Assembly (NCBI RefSeq): GCF_010668805.1
Contig: NZ_WUFT01000002.1
Coordinates: 1 to 64,000, forward strand
From: Rhizobium phaseoli
GTDB taxonomy: Bacteria > Pseudomonadota > Alphaproteobacteria > Rhizobiales > Rhizobiaceae
Direction of reading: 5' to 3'
Length of the DNA: 64,000 bases
The position numbers and the translations under genes are program-made. Positions 26,041-34,578 of this stretch are shown piece after piece. Within the stretch, counting starts at the first letter, position 1. The number at the start of each line of letters is the position of its first letter. The notes under the pieces were generated by a model. It saw only the letters and a list, made by a program, of their open reading frames with translations. It had not been told where the DNA came from and ran no database searches.

Positions 26041-26931
26041 CTACTTGCCGATATACGCAGCGAGTTCGTCGGGCGTTCCATTGGGGAACGCGTGTTTCAG
26101 AAAATCCAGGAATGCCGACACGCGAGCGCTGAGCAGTCGTCGGGATGGGTAAAGCGCCCAAAGCTCGATCTCGGATTCCTCGACATCTCCCCAGTGCTTT
26201 AAAGTGCCGTCTGCCAAATCGTGGCTCACCAAGGAAATCGGCAAGCGTGCCACGCCGACGCCTGCCCGCACCGCATCGCGAACCATGATCAGCGACGACA
26301 GGGCAAGGATTGGCTCGACTTTAATCGTCGAGCATCCCTGCGAGGTTGTGACGCTCCAGATTTGCCGGTTGCCGGCCCCGCGCACCACGCCAGGAACGGG
26401 GAGGTCCCCGGCCGGACGACTGAGATCCGGGCTTGCCACGACAACGAGTCGGTCGTGCAGAAAGGCGCGACCAACGAGACTTTCGTCCGGGTCGGGGTTG
26501 ACCCTGATGACCAGATCATAGCCTTCCTCGATCATATCCACCGGGCGGTCTTCTGTGGTAATTTCCAGCCTGACATCCGGGTACTTGAGCGCAAAACCTG
26601 CCGCGATCTTGCCCATGGCGGTCTGCGACAAAAGAAGTGGCGCGCTGATCCGCAACCTGCCGCGCGGCTTCTCGGCACCTGAGGCAATAGTGGCTGCCGT
26701 CTCGTCAAGCTCGGTCAGCAGAGCGGCTGTCCTTTCATGGAGCGCGCGTCCTTCCTCAGTGAGTTTCAGGTTACGCGAGCCACGCTCGAATAGTCGAAGC
26801 GCAAGAGTAGCCTCCAGCTCCGTCACCCGCCGGGACAGGGTCGCCTTAGGACGGCCGGTAGCCCGCGCTGCTTTGCCGAAACCGCCATGGCGGGCAACGA
26901 GATTGAAATCGGCAAGCGCGACAAGATCCAT
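26041..26931 (-). CDS. LysR-family transcriptional regulator
   Basis: A 296-aa LTTR with the N-terminal helix-turn-helix (residues about 5-60, GGFGKAARATGRPKATLSRRV) and a periplasmic-binding-protein-like effector domain from about residue 90. It is divergent from the NmrA-like gene at 27038, and the intergenic region contains a TAGA-N7-TCTA element. It therefore probably controls the 27038-29158 genes. The 186 bp upstream of its 3' end (25855-26040) contain no gene. Confidence 0.88.
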   Translation of the reverse strand: MDLVALADFNLVARHGGFGKAARATGRPKATLSRRVTELEATLALRLFERGSRNLKLTEEGRALHERTAALLTELDETAATIASGAEKPRGRLRISAPLLLSQTAMGKIAAGFALKYPDVRLEITTEDRPVDMIEEGYDLVIRVNPDPDESLVGRAFLHDRLVVVASPDLSRPAGDLPVPGVVRGAGNRQIWSVTTSQGCSTIKVEPILALSSLIMVRDAVRAGVGVARLPISLVSHDLADGTLKHWGDVEESEIELWALYPSRRLLSARVSAFLDFLKHAFPNGTPDELAAYIGK

Positions 26932-26959
26932 ATTCGTTCCATTTGTGAGACAGCGCGTC

Positions 26960-26974
26960 TAGATTGATGGTCTA
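26960..26974. promoter_or_regulatory. Candidate LysR box
   Basis: TAGATTGATGGTCTA has TAGA/TCTA arms separated by seven bases. It is placed 29 bp upstream of the LysR start and about 64 bp before the divergent NmrA-like start, which is the usual LTTR arrangement. The arms are short, so this is a weak prediction. Confidence 0.35.
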
Positions 26975-27037
26975 TCGGGCCAACAGTGGACCCATCATAT
27001 TCGGGGTGTCAAGCAATACCAACCCGGAGATCATCCC

Positions 27038-27907
27038 ATGACCATTCTCGTTACCGGCGCCACAGGCAATATTGGCAGCCAAGTCATCCAACACCTCGTC
27101 AACCGCGGCGCTGATGTCCGCGCCCTCGTTCGTGATCCCTCCAAGGCCAACGTTCCGGCCGAGGTCTCCGTGGTGAAGGGTGACTTCCTCGATGTCGACT
27201 CGCTGCGCACCGCCTTCGATGGCGTGTCCACGCTGTTCCTGCTGAACGCCGTCGTACCTGATGAATTCACTCAGGCTCTGATTGCACTCAATGTTGCCCG
27301 CTCGGCCGGCATCGAACGGATCGTTTACCTCTCGGTGATCCATGCTGACGTCTACGTGAACGTCCCGCATTTTGCTGGCAAGTTTAGCGTCGAGCGGATG
27401 ATCGAGCAGATGGGCATGCACGCCACCATCCTGCGCCCGGCATACTTCATCCAGAACGACCTAACGATCAAGGACGCCATCACCGGCTACGGTGTTTACC
27501 CGATGCCGGTCGGCGACAAGGGCCTCGCCATGATCGACGTGCGCGATATCGCGGAGATCGCCGCTCTCGAACTTCTGCGCCGCGAGCAGGCGGCACAGCC
27601 GCTTCCGCTCGACCGCATCAACCTGGTCGGCCCCGAAATACTCACTGGAGCGGGTATTGCCGCCATCTGGTCGGACGTTCTTGGACGCCAGATCAACTAT
27701 GGCGGCGGTGATACTGCGGCATTCGAGCAGAACCTCAAACAGTTCATGCCGTCCTGGATGGCCTACGACATGCGCGTGATGGGCGAGCGCTTCCTGACCG
27801 ACGGCATGCTGCCTGAAGGTGGCAATGTCGAGCGCCTCACGACGCTTCTCGGTCGGCCGCTTCGTTCCTATCGCAACTTCGCATCGGAAACGGCTGCCTC
27901 TGCTTGA
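27038..27907 (+). CDS. NmrA-like NAD(P)-binding protein
   Basis: A 289-aa atypical SDR. TGATGNIGS at residues 6-14 is the extended glycine motif, and RALVRDPSK follows beta-2, favouring NADP(H). The middle region has YLSVIHADVY and the C-terminal half is typical of NmrA/azoreductase-like proteins that act as redox sensors or quinone reductases. It starts a run of three co-directional genes, followed 39 bp later by a DUF1857-type protein. Probably controlled by the divergent LysR gene. Confidence 0.85.
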   Translation: MTILVTGATGNIGSQVIQHLVNRGADVRALVRDPSKANVPAEVSVVKGDFLDVDSLRTAFDGVSTLFLLNAVVPDEFTQALIALNVARSAGIERIVYLSVIHADVYVNVPHFAGKFSVERMIEQMGMHATILRPAYFIQNDLTIKDAITGYGVYPMPVGDKGLAMIDVRDIAEIAALELLRREQAAQPLPLDRINLVGPEILTGAGIAAIWSDVLGRQINYGGGDTAAFEQNLKQFMPSWMAYDMRVMGERFLTDGMLPEGGNVERLTTLLGRPLRSYRNFASETAASA

Positions 27908-27946
27908 GGTACCCATCCGCGATCCAGAACACCAAGGACCATCATC

Positions 27947-28420
27947 ATGATCTATTCGACCGCCACTGTTCCGGTGAACCCGGAAGGCGAAACGAAACTC
28001 AGCCGGAAGCAGGCCTGGAAGGGCCTGGAGCTGAAGGCGCGCGATGCGCGCCTGTTTCTCCCGCCCGGCCTCTGCTCCCGCTGCGATGTCGTGGAGGAAA
28101 GTGCGACCCACTTCGTCCGCGAGGCCACAATCGCCGGCTCCGACCTGCGCGAAATCATCGTTCTTGAGAGCGAGAGCAAGGTCACCTTCTTTCAGGCCGC
28201 CGGCCCGCGCGAAGGCGCGATTGTCAATGAGCTGTTCGAGGATGAAGCCGGCGCACTGCAGCTTCGCTTCTACTGCTACCTCGGCCTGCGCGGCAGAGAG
28301 CCGAACGGCCCCGAGGAGCAGGCTGAGCAGACACGGTTCGACAGCGACAAGGGCTACAAATCGGCGCTGCTGTCGACGCTGAAGCGGACCCGCGAGTTGC
28401 TGGCAGAGGGTCGGCTCTGA
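27947..28420 (+). CDS. DUF1857 (AtaL-like, SRPBCC-fold) protein
   Basis: A 157-aa protein of the AtaL/DUF1857 family, recognised from the N-terminal MIYSTATVPVNPEGE, the LPPGLCSRCDVVEE segment and an E-rich, STLKRTRELLAEG C-terminus. The fold is a START/Bet v1-type hydrophobic cavity. Family members are uncharacterised or linked to secondary metabolism. It probably binds a small hydrophobic molecule processed by the flanking NAD(P)-binding proteins. A hairpin follows at 28441. Confidence 0.75.
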   Translation: MIYSTATVPVNPEGETKLSRKQAWKGLELKARDARLFLPPGLCSRCDVVEESATHFVREATIAGSDLREIIVLESESKVTFFQAAGPREGAIVNELFEDEAGALQLRFYCYLGLRGREPNGPEEQAEQTRFDSDKGYKSALLSTLKRTRELLAEGRL

Positions 28421-28440
28421 TCACCACCATAGACAACAAA

Positions 28441-28468
28441 CAGGGCGGCCTCTTGAAGAGGCGCCCTG
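28441..28468. terminator. Hairpin between DUF1857 gene and next gene
   Basis: CAGGGCG-GCCTCTT pairs with AAGAGGC-GCCCTG with a single-base bulge. The stem is strong but is not followed by a T run. It may terminate the two-gene transcript or act as an mRNA stabiliser before the gene at 28490. Confidence 0.55.
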
Positions 28469-28489
28469 CTCCTCGAGAGGACTGCCACC

Positions 28490-29158
28490 ATGACGACGAC
28501 CGTTAAAGAACCACATATAGGCGCTGCACCGAAGATCCTTATTCTTGGCGCTACTGGGCCCACCGGCCGCCACATCGTTAGCCAGGCTGTCAGTCGCGGC
28601 TATGATGTCACTGTCCTGGTGCGCTCGCCGGAAAGAGCGGCAGATCTGAAGGGCGCAAACCTTATCGTCGGAGATGCCCGCGACGAGAAGGTCCTGCGCC
28701 AGGCTGTCAAAGGTCGGGATGTGGTAATCAGCGCACTGGGCACACCCGCGAGCCCCTTTCGTAAAGTCACGCTTCTTTCGACGGCAACCCTCTCCCTCGT
28801 CAATGCGATGAAAGCGGAGAAGGTCTCACGCCTCGTGACCATCACCGGTATGGGCGCCGGCGACAGCGCCGGACATGGCGGCTTCCTTTTCGACAAGCTG
28901 ATCTTCCCGCTGCTTCTACGCAACGTCTACGCCGACAAGAATCGTCAGGAAGCCATCATCAGGGACAGCGGTTTCGATTGGACCATTGTTCGTCCGTCGA
29001 TCCTCAACAACAAGCCTGGACATGGTGCAGTCCGGGCGTTGACAGACCTAAAGGAATTCCGCGGCGGTCAGATATCCCGCGCGGACGTTGCAACATTCGT
29101 ACTGGAACAAGTGGTCAGCAGCGCCTGGGCGCACCGCTCGCCATTGGTCACCTGGTAA
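28490..29158 (+). CDS. NAD(P)-binding SDR-like protein
   Basis: A 222-aa atypical SDR (NAD(P)H-binding, YwnB/BLVRB-like). LGATGPTGRHI at residues 18-28 and TVLVRSPERA follow the usual beta-alpha-beta order; SALGTPASPF and TIVRPSILNN are family segments. No catalytic Tyr-Lys pair is clear, so it may be a flavin or NADPH-dependent sensor/reductase. It ends the co-directional run beginning at 27038 and is convergent with the broken PIN gene. Confidence 0.82.
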   Translation: MTTTVKEPHIGAAPKILILGATGPTGRHIVSQAVSRGYDVTVLVRSPERAADLKGANLIVGDARDEKVLRQAVKGRDVVISALGTPASPFRKVTLLSTATLSLVNAMKAEKVSRLVTITGMGAGDSAGHGGFLFDKLIFPLLLRNVYADKNRQEAIIRDSGFDWTIVRPSILNNKPGHGAVRALTDLKEFRGGQISRADVATFVLEQVVSSAWAHRSPLVTW

Positions 29159-29176
29159 CGAGCGGCATAAGTTTGA

Positions 29177-29635
29177 TCATGAAGGGGCAGGGGAACGCGG
29201 CCCCTGCCGGGTTTTGCCCCTTGCAAATTTCTTCAGCCCATTTTGCGGAAGCGCGTCGACGAACCCTTCAACCGTTGGCGTTGTCTTGCGCAGATTAAGC
29301 CGCGCAAGTCTAGCACTCGAAAGAAGCGCCTCGGGAAACGTAATATGAAGGTCAGCCAGGAAATCATCTGGCGACCTGCTCGTCACGCCGTAAGGACGCA
29401 GTTCTCGTCTCGGGAAATCCTTGAGGTCCCAGGTGACGATGGTGGAAGCTTTTCCGACAATGGCAGCGGCGAGTACATGCCGATCGTCAAGGTCAGGTCG
29501 TTTAAGATCCTCTATCAACGGACGATAATTCACCACGTTCGCCTCCAGGAGGATCGTCGCTCGGCTGGAAAAATAGCTTTCCGTCGCCTCCTCGGCGAAC
29601 AACCACTCATAGCCGCGGACGTTTGCCTCACGCAT
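29177..29635 (-). pseudogene. PIN-domain (VapC-like) toxin, N-terminally truncated
   Basis: The 152-codon ORF contains the C-terminal half of a PIN ribonuclease: DLDDRHVLAAAIV with the central acidic residues, then TWDLKDFP with another and the RSPDDFLADL end. The first acidic residue of the PIN active site, normally within the first ten residues, is absent, and a stop codon lies 14 codons upstream of the first ATG, before the transglutaminase gene. No antitoxin gene is adjacent. A hairpin at 29186-29208 (GGCAGGGG/CCCCTGCC) overlaps its 3' end and may terminate the convergent gene at 28490-29158. It is probably a non-functional remnant. Confidence 0.7.
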
Positions 29636-29684
29636 GTCAGTACCAATGACCTGATTGAATAGAGCAGGCGAACATCATCTGCCG

Positions 29685-30539
29685 CTATTCTCGTATCTCG
29701 ACCACCTTGACCGACACGTCCAAATCCAGGAAATCGTCCGGCATTCCCGTATATCCGCCGGTAACAGGCATGATCTGTCCATTGTTGCGGGCAAACGCTA
29801 CGGGAATAAGACATGCTTCTCCCACTCGTCGATGGGTGGGATCAAACGCAATCCAACCGGCTCCCGGAAGATAGACTTCCGCCCAGGCATGTGTCGATCC
29901 GCCGTCGTCGACAGATGCCCGCGGATCGTAGATGTAACCGGAGACAGCACGCGCACCAAACCCCAAGCAACGAACAGCTTCAATGAAAAGTGCTGCGATG
30001 TCCCTGCATGAGCCACTGGCCTGCTCCAGTGTTTGTTGCGGCGACTGTGTGCCTTCTTCGTCTCGGATGCGATATCTGACATTTGTCAGAATGCCGGCAT
30101 TGATGTCTTTCAGGAGCGAAAGCGTGTCGGTCGGGCGGCCGCTGACGAACGCTCGAGCCCAATCCGCCAGACGGTTACCTGGAGAGATCGCGGCAGCAAA
30201 CGCGCCGAGGTCAGTTTTGTCCTCGGTCGAGTAGGTGAAGGGGTAGGAATGCGCCGAGATGTCAATATTGAAGACCGGCCACGGGTCGGCGGTCTGCTCG
30301 ACAACGGCAGCACTGGAGATCGTCAGTTCGGAGGTCCGTTCAGAAAACGTTACCGTCGCGATCGTGTTGCCGAAAACGTCCTTCGCCCAGTCGATCGACC
30401 CCTTCGCCGAACAGTCAATGTTGAAACACAAGGTCCGAAGCTGTTGGTCGGTCCGGGGCGATAGGATCAGGCGGTGCGCAAGCAGCCCGACGGGCCGCAA
30501 GTAACGATAGGTCGTTCGATGCTTGATCTGAAGTTTCAT
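29685..30539 (-). CDS. Bacterial transglutaminase-like protein
   Basis: A 284-aa protein with an N-terminal Bact_transglu_N domain (residues 1-80, MKLQIKHRTTYRYLRPVGL) and a transglutaminase core. The catalytic triad is visible as GSCRD (Cys), STHAWAEV (His) and FDPTHR (Asp). Such cytosolic proteins are usually cysteine proteases or peptidases linked to a CA-type operon. Here it is next to a degenerate receiver gene, both leftward, without the usual alpha-E partner. The ATG at 30539 is well placed. Confidence 0.87.
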   Translation of the reverse strand: MKLQIKHRTTYRYLRPVGLLAHRLILSPRTDQQLRTLCFNIDCSAKGSIDWAKDVFGNTIATVTFSERTSELTISSAAVVEQTADPWPVFNIDISAHSYPFTYSTEDKTDLGAFAAAISPGNRLADWARAFVSGRPTDTLSLLKDINAGILTNVRYRIRDEEGTQSPQQTLEQASGSCRDIAALFIEAVRCLGFGARAVSGYIYDPRASVDDGGSTHAWAEVYLPGAGWIAFDPTHRRVGEACLIPVAFARNNGQIMPVTGGYTGMPDDFLDLDVSVKVVEIRE

Positions 30540-30602
30540 TAAGATTTCCCGGCCGCCAGATTTTCAGTCTATCTCAGACGGCGCTCGCAAAGTGTTCCTG
30601 CC

Positions 30603-31016
30603 CTACGAACTCAATTGTGGCCAGGAGACTTCCCGATGCTCGGATTCAATGAGCACTTTGAAACATGCCATTAGGGGCTTGGTAGCGTACGGTTTCCGGA
30701 CAAATCTAAAACGTTGCGGCAGCAGCGACTGTCGCAGATTTACCACCCCGGAAGTCATAACGATCGGTAGCTTTGGCCATCTTGCATGAACGCGCACCGC
30801 GAGTTGGACCCCATCTATTGCGCCTTTCATATTAACGGAGGTGAACACGAGACTGATGTCGTCTCGCTTTTCCAGAATCTCCAACGCATCTGCGCCACTG
30901 GACGCCTCGGCTGTCCCGTAGCCAAATCCTTTGCACGCAACGGCCGTTTCCGCGCGGAGGATCCGGTTCTCTTCTACAATCAGGATTATGTGCTTTTGAT
31001 CAGGGCCGTCTAACAA
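30603..31016 (-). CDS. Stand-alone receiver-domain protein with a replaced phosphoacceptor
   Basis: A 137-aa CheY-like fold. ILIVEEN supplies the acidic pair at residues 15-16, VMTSGV the switch threonine/serine region, and FVRKPY the conserved Lys. The usual phosphoryl-accepting Asp, expected as D in LVFTDV, is Ser60 here (LVFTSVNMKG). It therefore probably cannot be phosphorylated in the ordinary way and may signal as a constitutive or ligand-controlled receiver. It has no output domain. It is leftward, 63 bp before the transglutaminase gene, suggesting a short operon. Confidence 0.82.
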   Translation of the reverse strand: MLDGPDQKHIILIVEENRILRAETAVACKGFGYGTAEASSGADALEILEKRDDISLVFTSVNMKGAIDGVQLAVRVHARWPKLPIVMTSGVVNLRQSLLPQRFRFVRKPYATKPLMACFKVLIESEHREVSWPQLSS

Positions 31017-31470
31017 CTTGATTACCCAGCAAAGAGTTTAGCAACGAGAAGTATCAAATCATCAATGTTGCGGCGCAGCAACAAGATATTGGCAGCGCTG
31101 TGCGCAGACGAGTAAATGGTCTCTGGATCGATATGCGGCGCGTCGGTCTGAACGCGGATGCCGCAGCGACGGTAGCATGGCCGGGGGGTTCCCATTATCG
31201 ACCAGCGGCAATGAACGGGGCGGGAGTTGTCGGCAAGTCGGCAGCGTCCTCAGTGGTTCGACGATTCCGGTGAGCGACATCATGGAAGCGATTGGTGAAA
31301 AATCGGAGAAGGTGCTGAAGGAAGGGGTCGCGCGGACGTGAAGCCCGAAACAGCGAAAACGACTGGTGCGATTGACCGCAAAACGCTTCCATTGGTAGGA
31401 AGGAGGGCCATCAAAGGCCGGGCAAGTTGATTTTCCAAGCCCACAACCGCACAAGCGCCCGAGGCCGACA
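31017..31470. other. Non-coding stretch, no supported gene
   Basis: 454 bp lie between the receiver gene and the DUF6894 gene, both leftward. ORFs here (for example 31062-31454 on the minus strand) have no recognisable motifs and unusual composition. I see nothing that supports a gene, RNA or operator. Confidence 0.5.
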
Positions 31471-31710
31471 TCAATAGCGCGCCTGACGAAACGTCACGAC
31501 AGAAAGGGTTCTACGAGCCTCATTGCAGATTTCGATGGCGTAATCTGACGCATCCTGCCCTTGGCTAGCCGCCCCCCTCATAAGTTCCTGAGCAACCAAC
31601 ACGGCTTCCGCGCGAGCTTCGTCTAAAGAGGGGAAATCTGCTTTCGCGAAATCATTCACTCCGCCGGCCGGTGTTATCAGGTTGAAGATGTAGCGGGCGA
31701 CAGTGCTCAT
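31471..31710 (-). CDS. Small DUF6894 protein
   Basis: A 79-aa protein that begins MSTVARYIFNLITPAGG and has the family's FPSLDEARAEAVLVAQELM helix, as in many rhizobial DUF6894 proteins (usual form: short beta-hairpin then an Asp-rich/Ala-rich helix). Function is unknown; such genes are numerous in Rhizobiales. It has an isolated position: 276 bp of apparently empty sequence (31711-31986) lies upstream. Confidence 0.72.
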   Translation of the reverse strand: MSTVARYIFNLITPAGGVNDFAKADFPSLDEARAEAVLVAQELMRGAASQGQDASDYAIEICNEARRTLSVVTFRQARY

Positions 31711-31986
31711 TCGGGAAATCTAGACCGTTTCATCGATATTTAAAGCCGGTGAGCCCTAGCCACTACTTACTTCAGGGATTTTCACATTGTCCAATCTCGA
31801 TGCAAAGGCCCTCGGCGGCTTCGTCATGCTAGCATCACATCAGGAATTGCTTAAAAAGCAATGAGGCACCTCAACCAGATGTTGCCGGCGCGCTATTGGT
31901 TTTTCGGCACTTCGCGCTGACAGTGAGGGGAAAACTGAGCCGCCTCTATCCCTCGATATCGATCTTCTTCGTTAACGTGGCAATGT

Positions 31987-32832
31987 TCAGCCGTCAGGTT
32001 TGCAGACGGATAAAGTTGTTTGTATGCGTGCCAGAAACCGGTCTATCAGGAGTGCCATCTGTGCGGGATCTTCCCAGTGGGGATTATGGCCAAAACCCTT
32101 CAAGACCACGGTCTGGGGCTTTTGTAACGCACTGATGAGTGCCGTTCGTTGAGCGGAATCGAAAATGGTATCCTCGCTGCCGGAGATAGATAGCACTGGC
32201 ACAGAGATCCGTCTTGCCGTGCCCGTCAGGTCCAGTCTTGTGAATTCTTGGAGTATGCCCTGCCAGATGTTCGCGGGAATCGCAGCCGCCTCGCGGCGCA
32301 GAGGATCGAGGAAGGTTTGATCGACAGGTTGCGGACCAGCATGCCAGAGGTCGAAGAAAGGATCGGCAGGATCGATCGGATCGCTGAGCCGCAGGATCGC
32401 CTTCGTCACTGGTTCGCTCAGCGGAAAGGCCGGCCGCAGCGTACCCGAAACCAGAATCAGAGCCTCGACCGTGCTCGCCAGCCGGTCCGCAAGCACCATG
32501 CCGACCATCGCCCCCATGGAATGCCCGATAACGACACAACGGTCGATGCCCAGGTCAGCCAGCAAGGCGGCAATATCATCAGCAAAATCGCCAACCATCA
32601 GACCATCGCCGGCAGCAGATGAGCCATGGCCAGGCAGATCGGGAACAACAAGGCGGCACCCCTGCAGGCACGGTTCCAGCAACGAGAAGCTGCGACTAGA
32701 GTCCGAATAGCCGTGCAGCAGCAGAAGCACCGGACCCTCCCCGCCACTGTCGATAAAAGCCAGAGGCCGGTCATCGGGCAAACGCATCGAACGTTTACGT
32801 GCCGCCCAACCTTGCTGATTGACCTGTGTCAC
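31987..32832 (-). CDS. Alpha/beta hydrolase coupled to choline-type binding protein
   Basis: A 281-aa hydrolase if started at the GTG at 32832, whose GTGA overlaps the stop of the upstream binding-protein gene, indicating coupled translation; an internal ATG at 32787 is an alternative. LLHGYSDSS is the oxyanion loop, VIGHSMGAMVG the nucleophile elbow, and the C-terminal GFGHNPHWEDP carries the His. It belongs to the large esterase/haloperoxidase-like branch. Its coupling to a choline/betaine-type binding protein suggests it acts on an ester or amide of a quaternary amine, for example a choline ester, in the cytoplasm. This is inference. Confidence 0.78.
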   Translation of the reverse strand: MTQVNQQGWAARKRSMRLPDDRPLAFIDSGGEGPVLLLLHGYSDSSRSFSLLEPCLQGCRLVVPDLPGHGSSAAGDGLMVGDFADDIAALLADLGIDRCVVIGHSMGAMVGMVLADRLASTVEALILVSGTLRPAFPLSEPVTKAILRLSDPIDPADPFFDLWHAGPQPVDQTFLDPLRREAAAIPANIWQGILQEFTRLDLTGTARRISVPVLSISGSEDTIFDSAQRTALISALQKPQTVVLKGFGHNPHWEDPAQMALLIDRFLARIQTTLSVCKPDG

Positions 32833-33764
32833 AGGGAAAGCTTCGCCTTCACCATATCGCGACCGTTCTTGCCATCGAAAGCGGTGACACCCTCCAACCA
32901 TGCATCGAGCCGCTGCGGTTCGTCCGCCAGCGCCTTCACCGCCGCCTCCTCAGGCGAAAGACCATCCGTCATCAGATAGCCCATACCCTTGTTTTCAAAG
33001 GCGATGTCGAAGGTAAGATTGGACAAGAGCCGTGCGACGTTCGGGCATTCCTTGAGATAGCCCTTGCGCACTTGAGTCGAGACCGTCGCTGCGCCGAAAT
33101 CCGGGCCGTAGAACTTGTCGCCACCGGTCAGATAGCGGATGTCGAACGCCGTGTTCATCGGGTGCGGCGCCCAGCCCTGGAAAACGATGAAGGCCTTGTC
33201 CTTGGCGCGACGCTGGACTTCGGCCAGCATGCCCTGTTCGCTCGATTCAACCACTTCCCACCCATCAAGGCCGAGCGCCTGATCCTTCGTCGCGTCGATC
33301 ATCAGTTGGTTCGAACCGGGTTCGATGCCGTAGAGTTTCTTTTCAAACTGGTCGGGGAATTTCTGCAGATCGGCGAAATCCTTGACGCCCGCCTCCCAGA
33401 CGTAAGCCGGTACGGCAAAGGTGTATTTCGCGCCCTTGAGATTGGTTACGACGTCCTCGACCGATCCCTCTTCCTTATAGGGCTTGTAGTAGGTGACCAT
33501 CGCCGGATCCCAGTAGCCGAGGAAGACGTCGAGATCTTTGTTCTTGAGGCTGAGATAGATCACGTCGATGCCAAGAAGAGAACTTTGCGGCTCGTAGCCT
33601 AGCGCCTTCAGGAGCGTCAGGGCGACGCCGGTGGTGAACGCCAAGTCGTTCCAGCCAGGCTCGGCCATGCGGACGACCTTGCAGGCTTCGGGCTCGGCGG
33701 CAAGCACAGGCAGGGCGACGGTGCCCAGGAGTATGGAAAGCATGCCTGTCTTCAGATGCTGCAT
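32829..33764 (-). CDS. Choline/glycine-betaine ABC binding protein (ChoX-like)
   Basis: A 311-aa binding protein of the OpuAC/ChoX family. Residues 1-22 form a signal peptide (VALPVLAAE cleavage region). The mature domain contains VRMAEPGWNDLAF, LGYEPQSSLLGIDV and the GYWDPAM, NQLMIDATKD, and FQGWAPHPMN segments that form the aromatic/acidic quaternary-amine pocket in ChoX. I chose ATG 33764, preceded by GAGGAG; the ORF continues upstream without a signal. No permease or ATPase is adjacent, so it must use another locus or act as an orphan. Divergent from the BetI-like gene. Confidence 0.85.
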   Translation of the reverse strand: MQHLKTGMLSILLGTVALPVLAAEPEACKVVRMAEPGWNDLAFTTGVALTLLKALGYEPQSSLLGIDVIYLSLKNKDLDVFLGYWDPAMVTYYKPYKEEGSVEDVVTNLKGAKYTFAVPAYVWEAGVKDFADLQKFPDQFEKKLYGIEPGSNQLMIDATKDQALGLDGWEVVESSEQGMLAEVQRRAKDKAFIVFQGWAPHPMNTAFDIRYLTGGDKFYGPDFGAATVSTQVRKGYLKECPNVARLLSNLTFDIAFENKGMGYLMTDGLSPEEAAVKALADEPQRLDAWLEGVTAFDGKNGRDMVKAKLSL

Positions 33765-33781
33765 CACTGCGTTTCTCCTCT

Positions 33782-33817
33782 TTGACCAACAAGTCATTAT
33801 ATTGCCCGAGCGGTCAA
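33782..33817. promoter_or_regulatory. Possible BetI-type operator
   Basis: TTGACC (33782-33787) and GGTCAA (33812-33817) form a 6-bp inverted repeat around 24 bp in the 109-bp divergent region between the ChoX-like and BetI-like genes. The wide spacing makes this a weak candidate. Confidence 0.3.
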
Positions 33818-33873
33818 CAATTGATCTTTGCGGAAGAATTGTCAATGCTGGGACGACACAAAAGGACATGGGC

Positions 33874-34455
33874 ATGAAACTTACGAAAATCAGCGCTATT
33901 CGCCGCAAGGAACTGCGGCAGGCGGCATTCGAGGTTCTACAGCGGGAGGGGATGGCCAGCGCGACGCTGGAGAAGGTCGCGAGTCATGCCGGAGCCTCGA
34001 AGGGTATTGTACTGCATTACTTCCGCAACAAGCAGGAGCTTTTCGAACATGCGATGCGCGAGGCCAACGTTGCGTTGAGCCAAGCTGTCATTGCCAGGCT
34101 GAAACTGGCGACGACGGCCTGTGATAGGCTGGAGGCGATCATAGAGGGCAACTTCGAGGAGCGTTTCTTCCAGCCATCGATCTGTCATGCTTGGCTGTCG
34201 CTCTGCGCTGAAGTGCCGCGGGATCCGAAGCTCGCGCGCATCCAGACAGTGATCCATGCCCGTATGCGGTCCAACCTGATGTCCGCACTCGTGCATATAC
34301 TGCCGCGCGGCGAATGCGAGGCGGTGGCCCTGACCATTACATCGCTGATCGACGGGCTCTGGCTACGCGCCGGACTTCAATCAGGGGGCCTTACTCGCGA
34401 AACGGCCCTGGCTCAGATGCGGGACTATCTTGATCATCGCATTCCATCTCGTTGA
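33874..34455 (+). CDS. betI: TetR-family regulator, BetI-like
   Basis: A 193-aa TetR regulator with the BetI-like start (MKLTKISAIRRKELRQAAFEVL, read here as two short motifs) and the recognition helix VASHAGASKGIVLHYFRNKQ near residues 35-54. BetI family members repress choline import and oxidation genes and are released by choline. I used ATG 33874, seven bases after AAAGGA, rather than the in-frame ATG at 33868. It is divergent from the choline-type binding protein and probably controls it. The betA/betB oxidation genes are not in this window. Confidence 0.75.
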   Translation: MKLTKISAIRRKELRQAAFEVLQREGMASATLEKVASHAGASKGIVLHYFRNKQELFEHAMREANVALSQAVIARLKLATTACDRLEAIIEGNFEERFFQPSICHAWLSLCAEVPRDPKLARIQTVIHARMRSNLMSALVHILPRGECEAVALTITSLIDGLWLRAGLQSGGLTRETALAQMRDYLDHRIPSR

Positions 34456-34578
34456 AGCCTCGAACTGGGCATAACAACCCGTCCGATCATCCCCGCCGCG
34501 CATCCAAATTCCCTCGACATCACTGCCAAGACGGAATCATTTGTCCAGCCCAAAAGCCAGCGGGTTTTTCAGCAGCCG

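Noticed and set aside
31062..31454. 130-codon minus-strand frame between receiver and DUF6894 genes
   Set aside because: Cys/Arg/Ser-rich composition and no motif, typical of a spurious frame.
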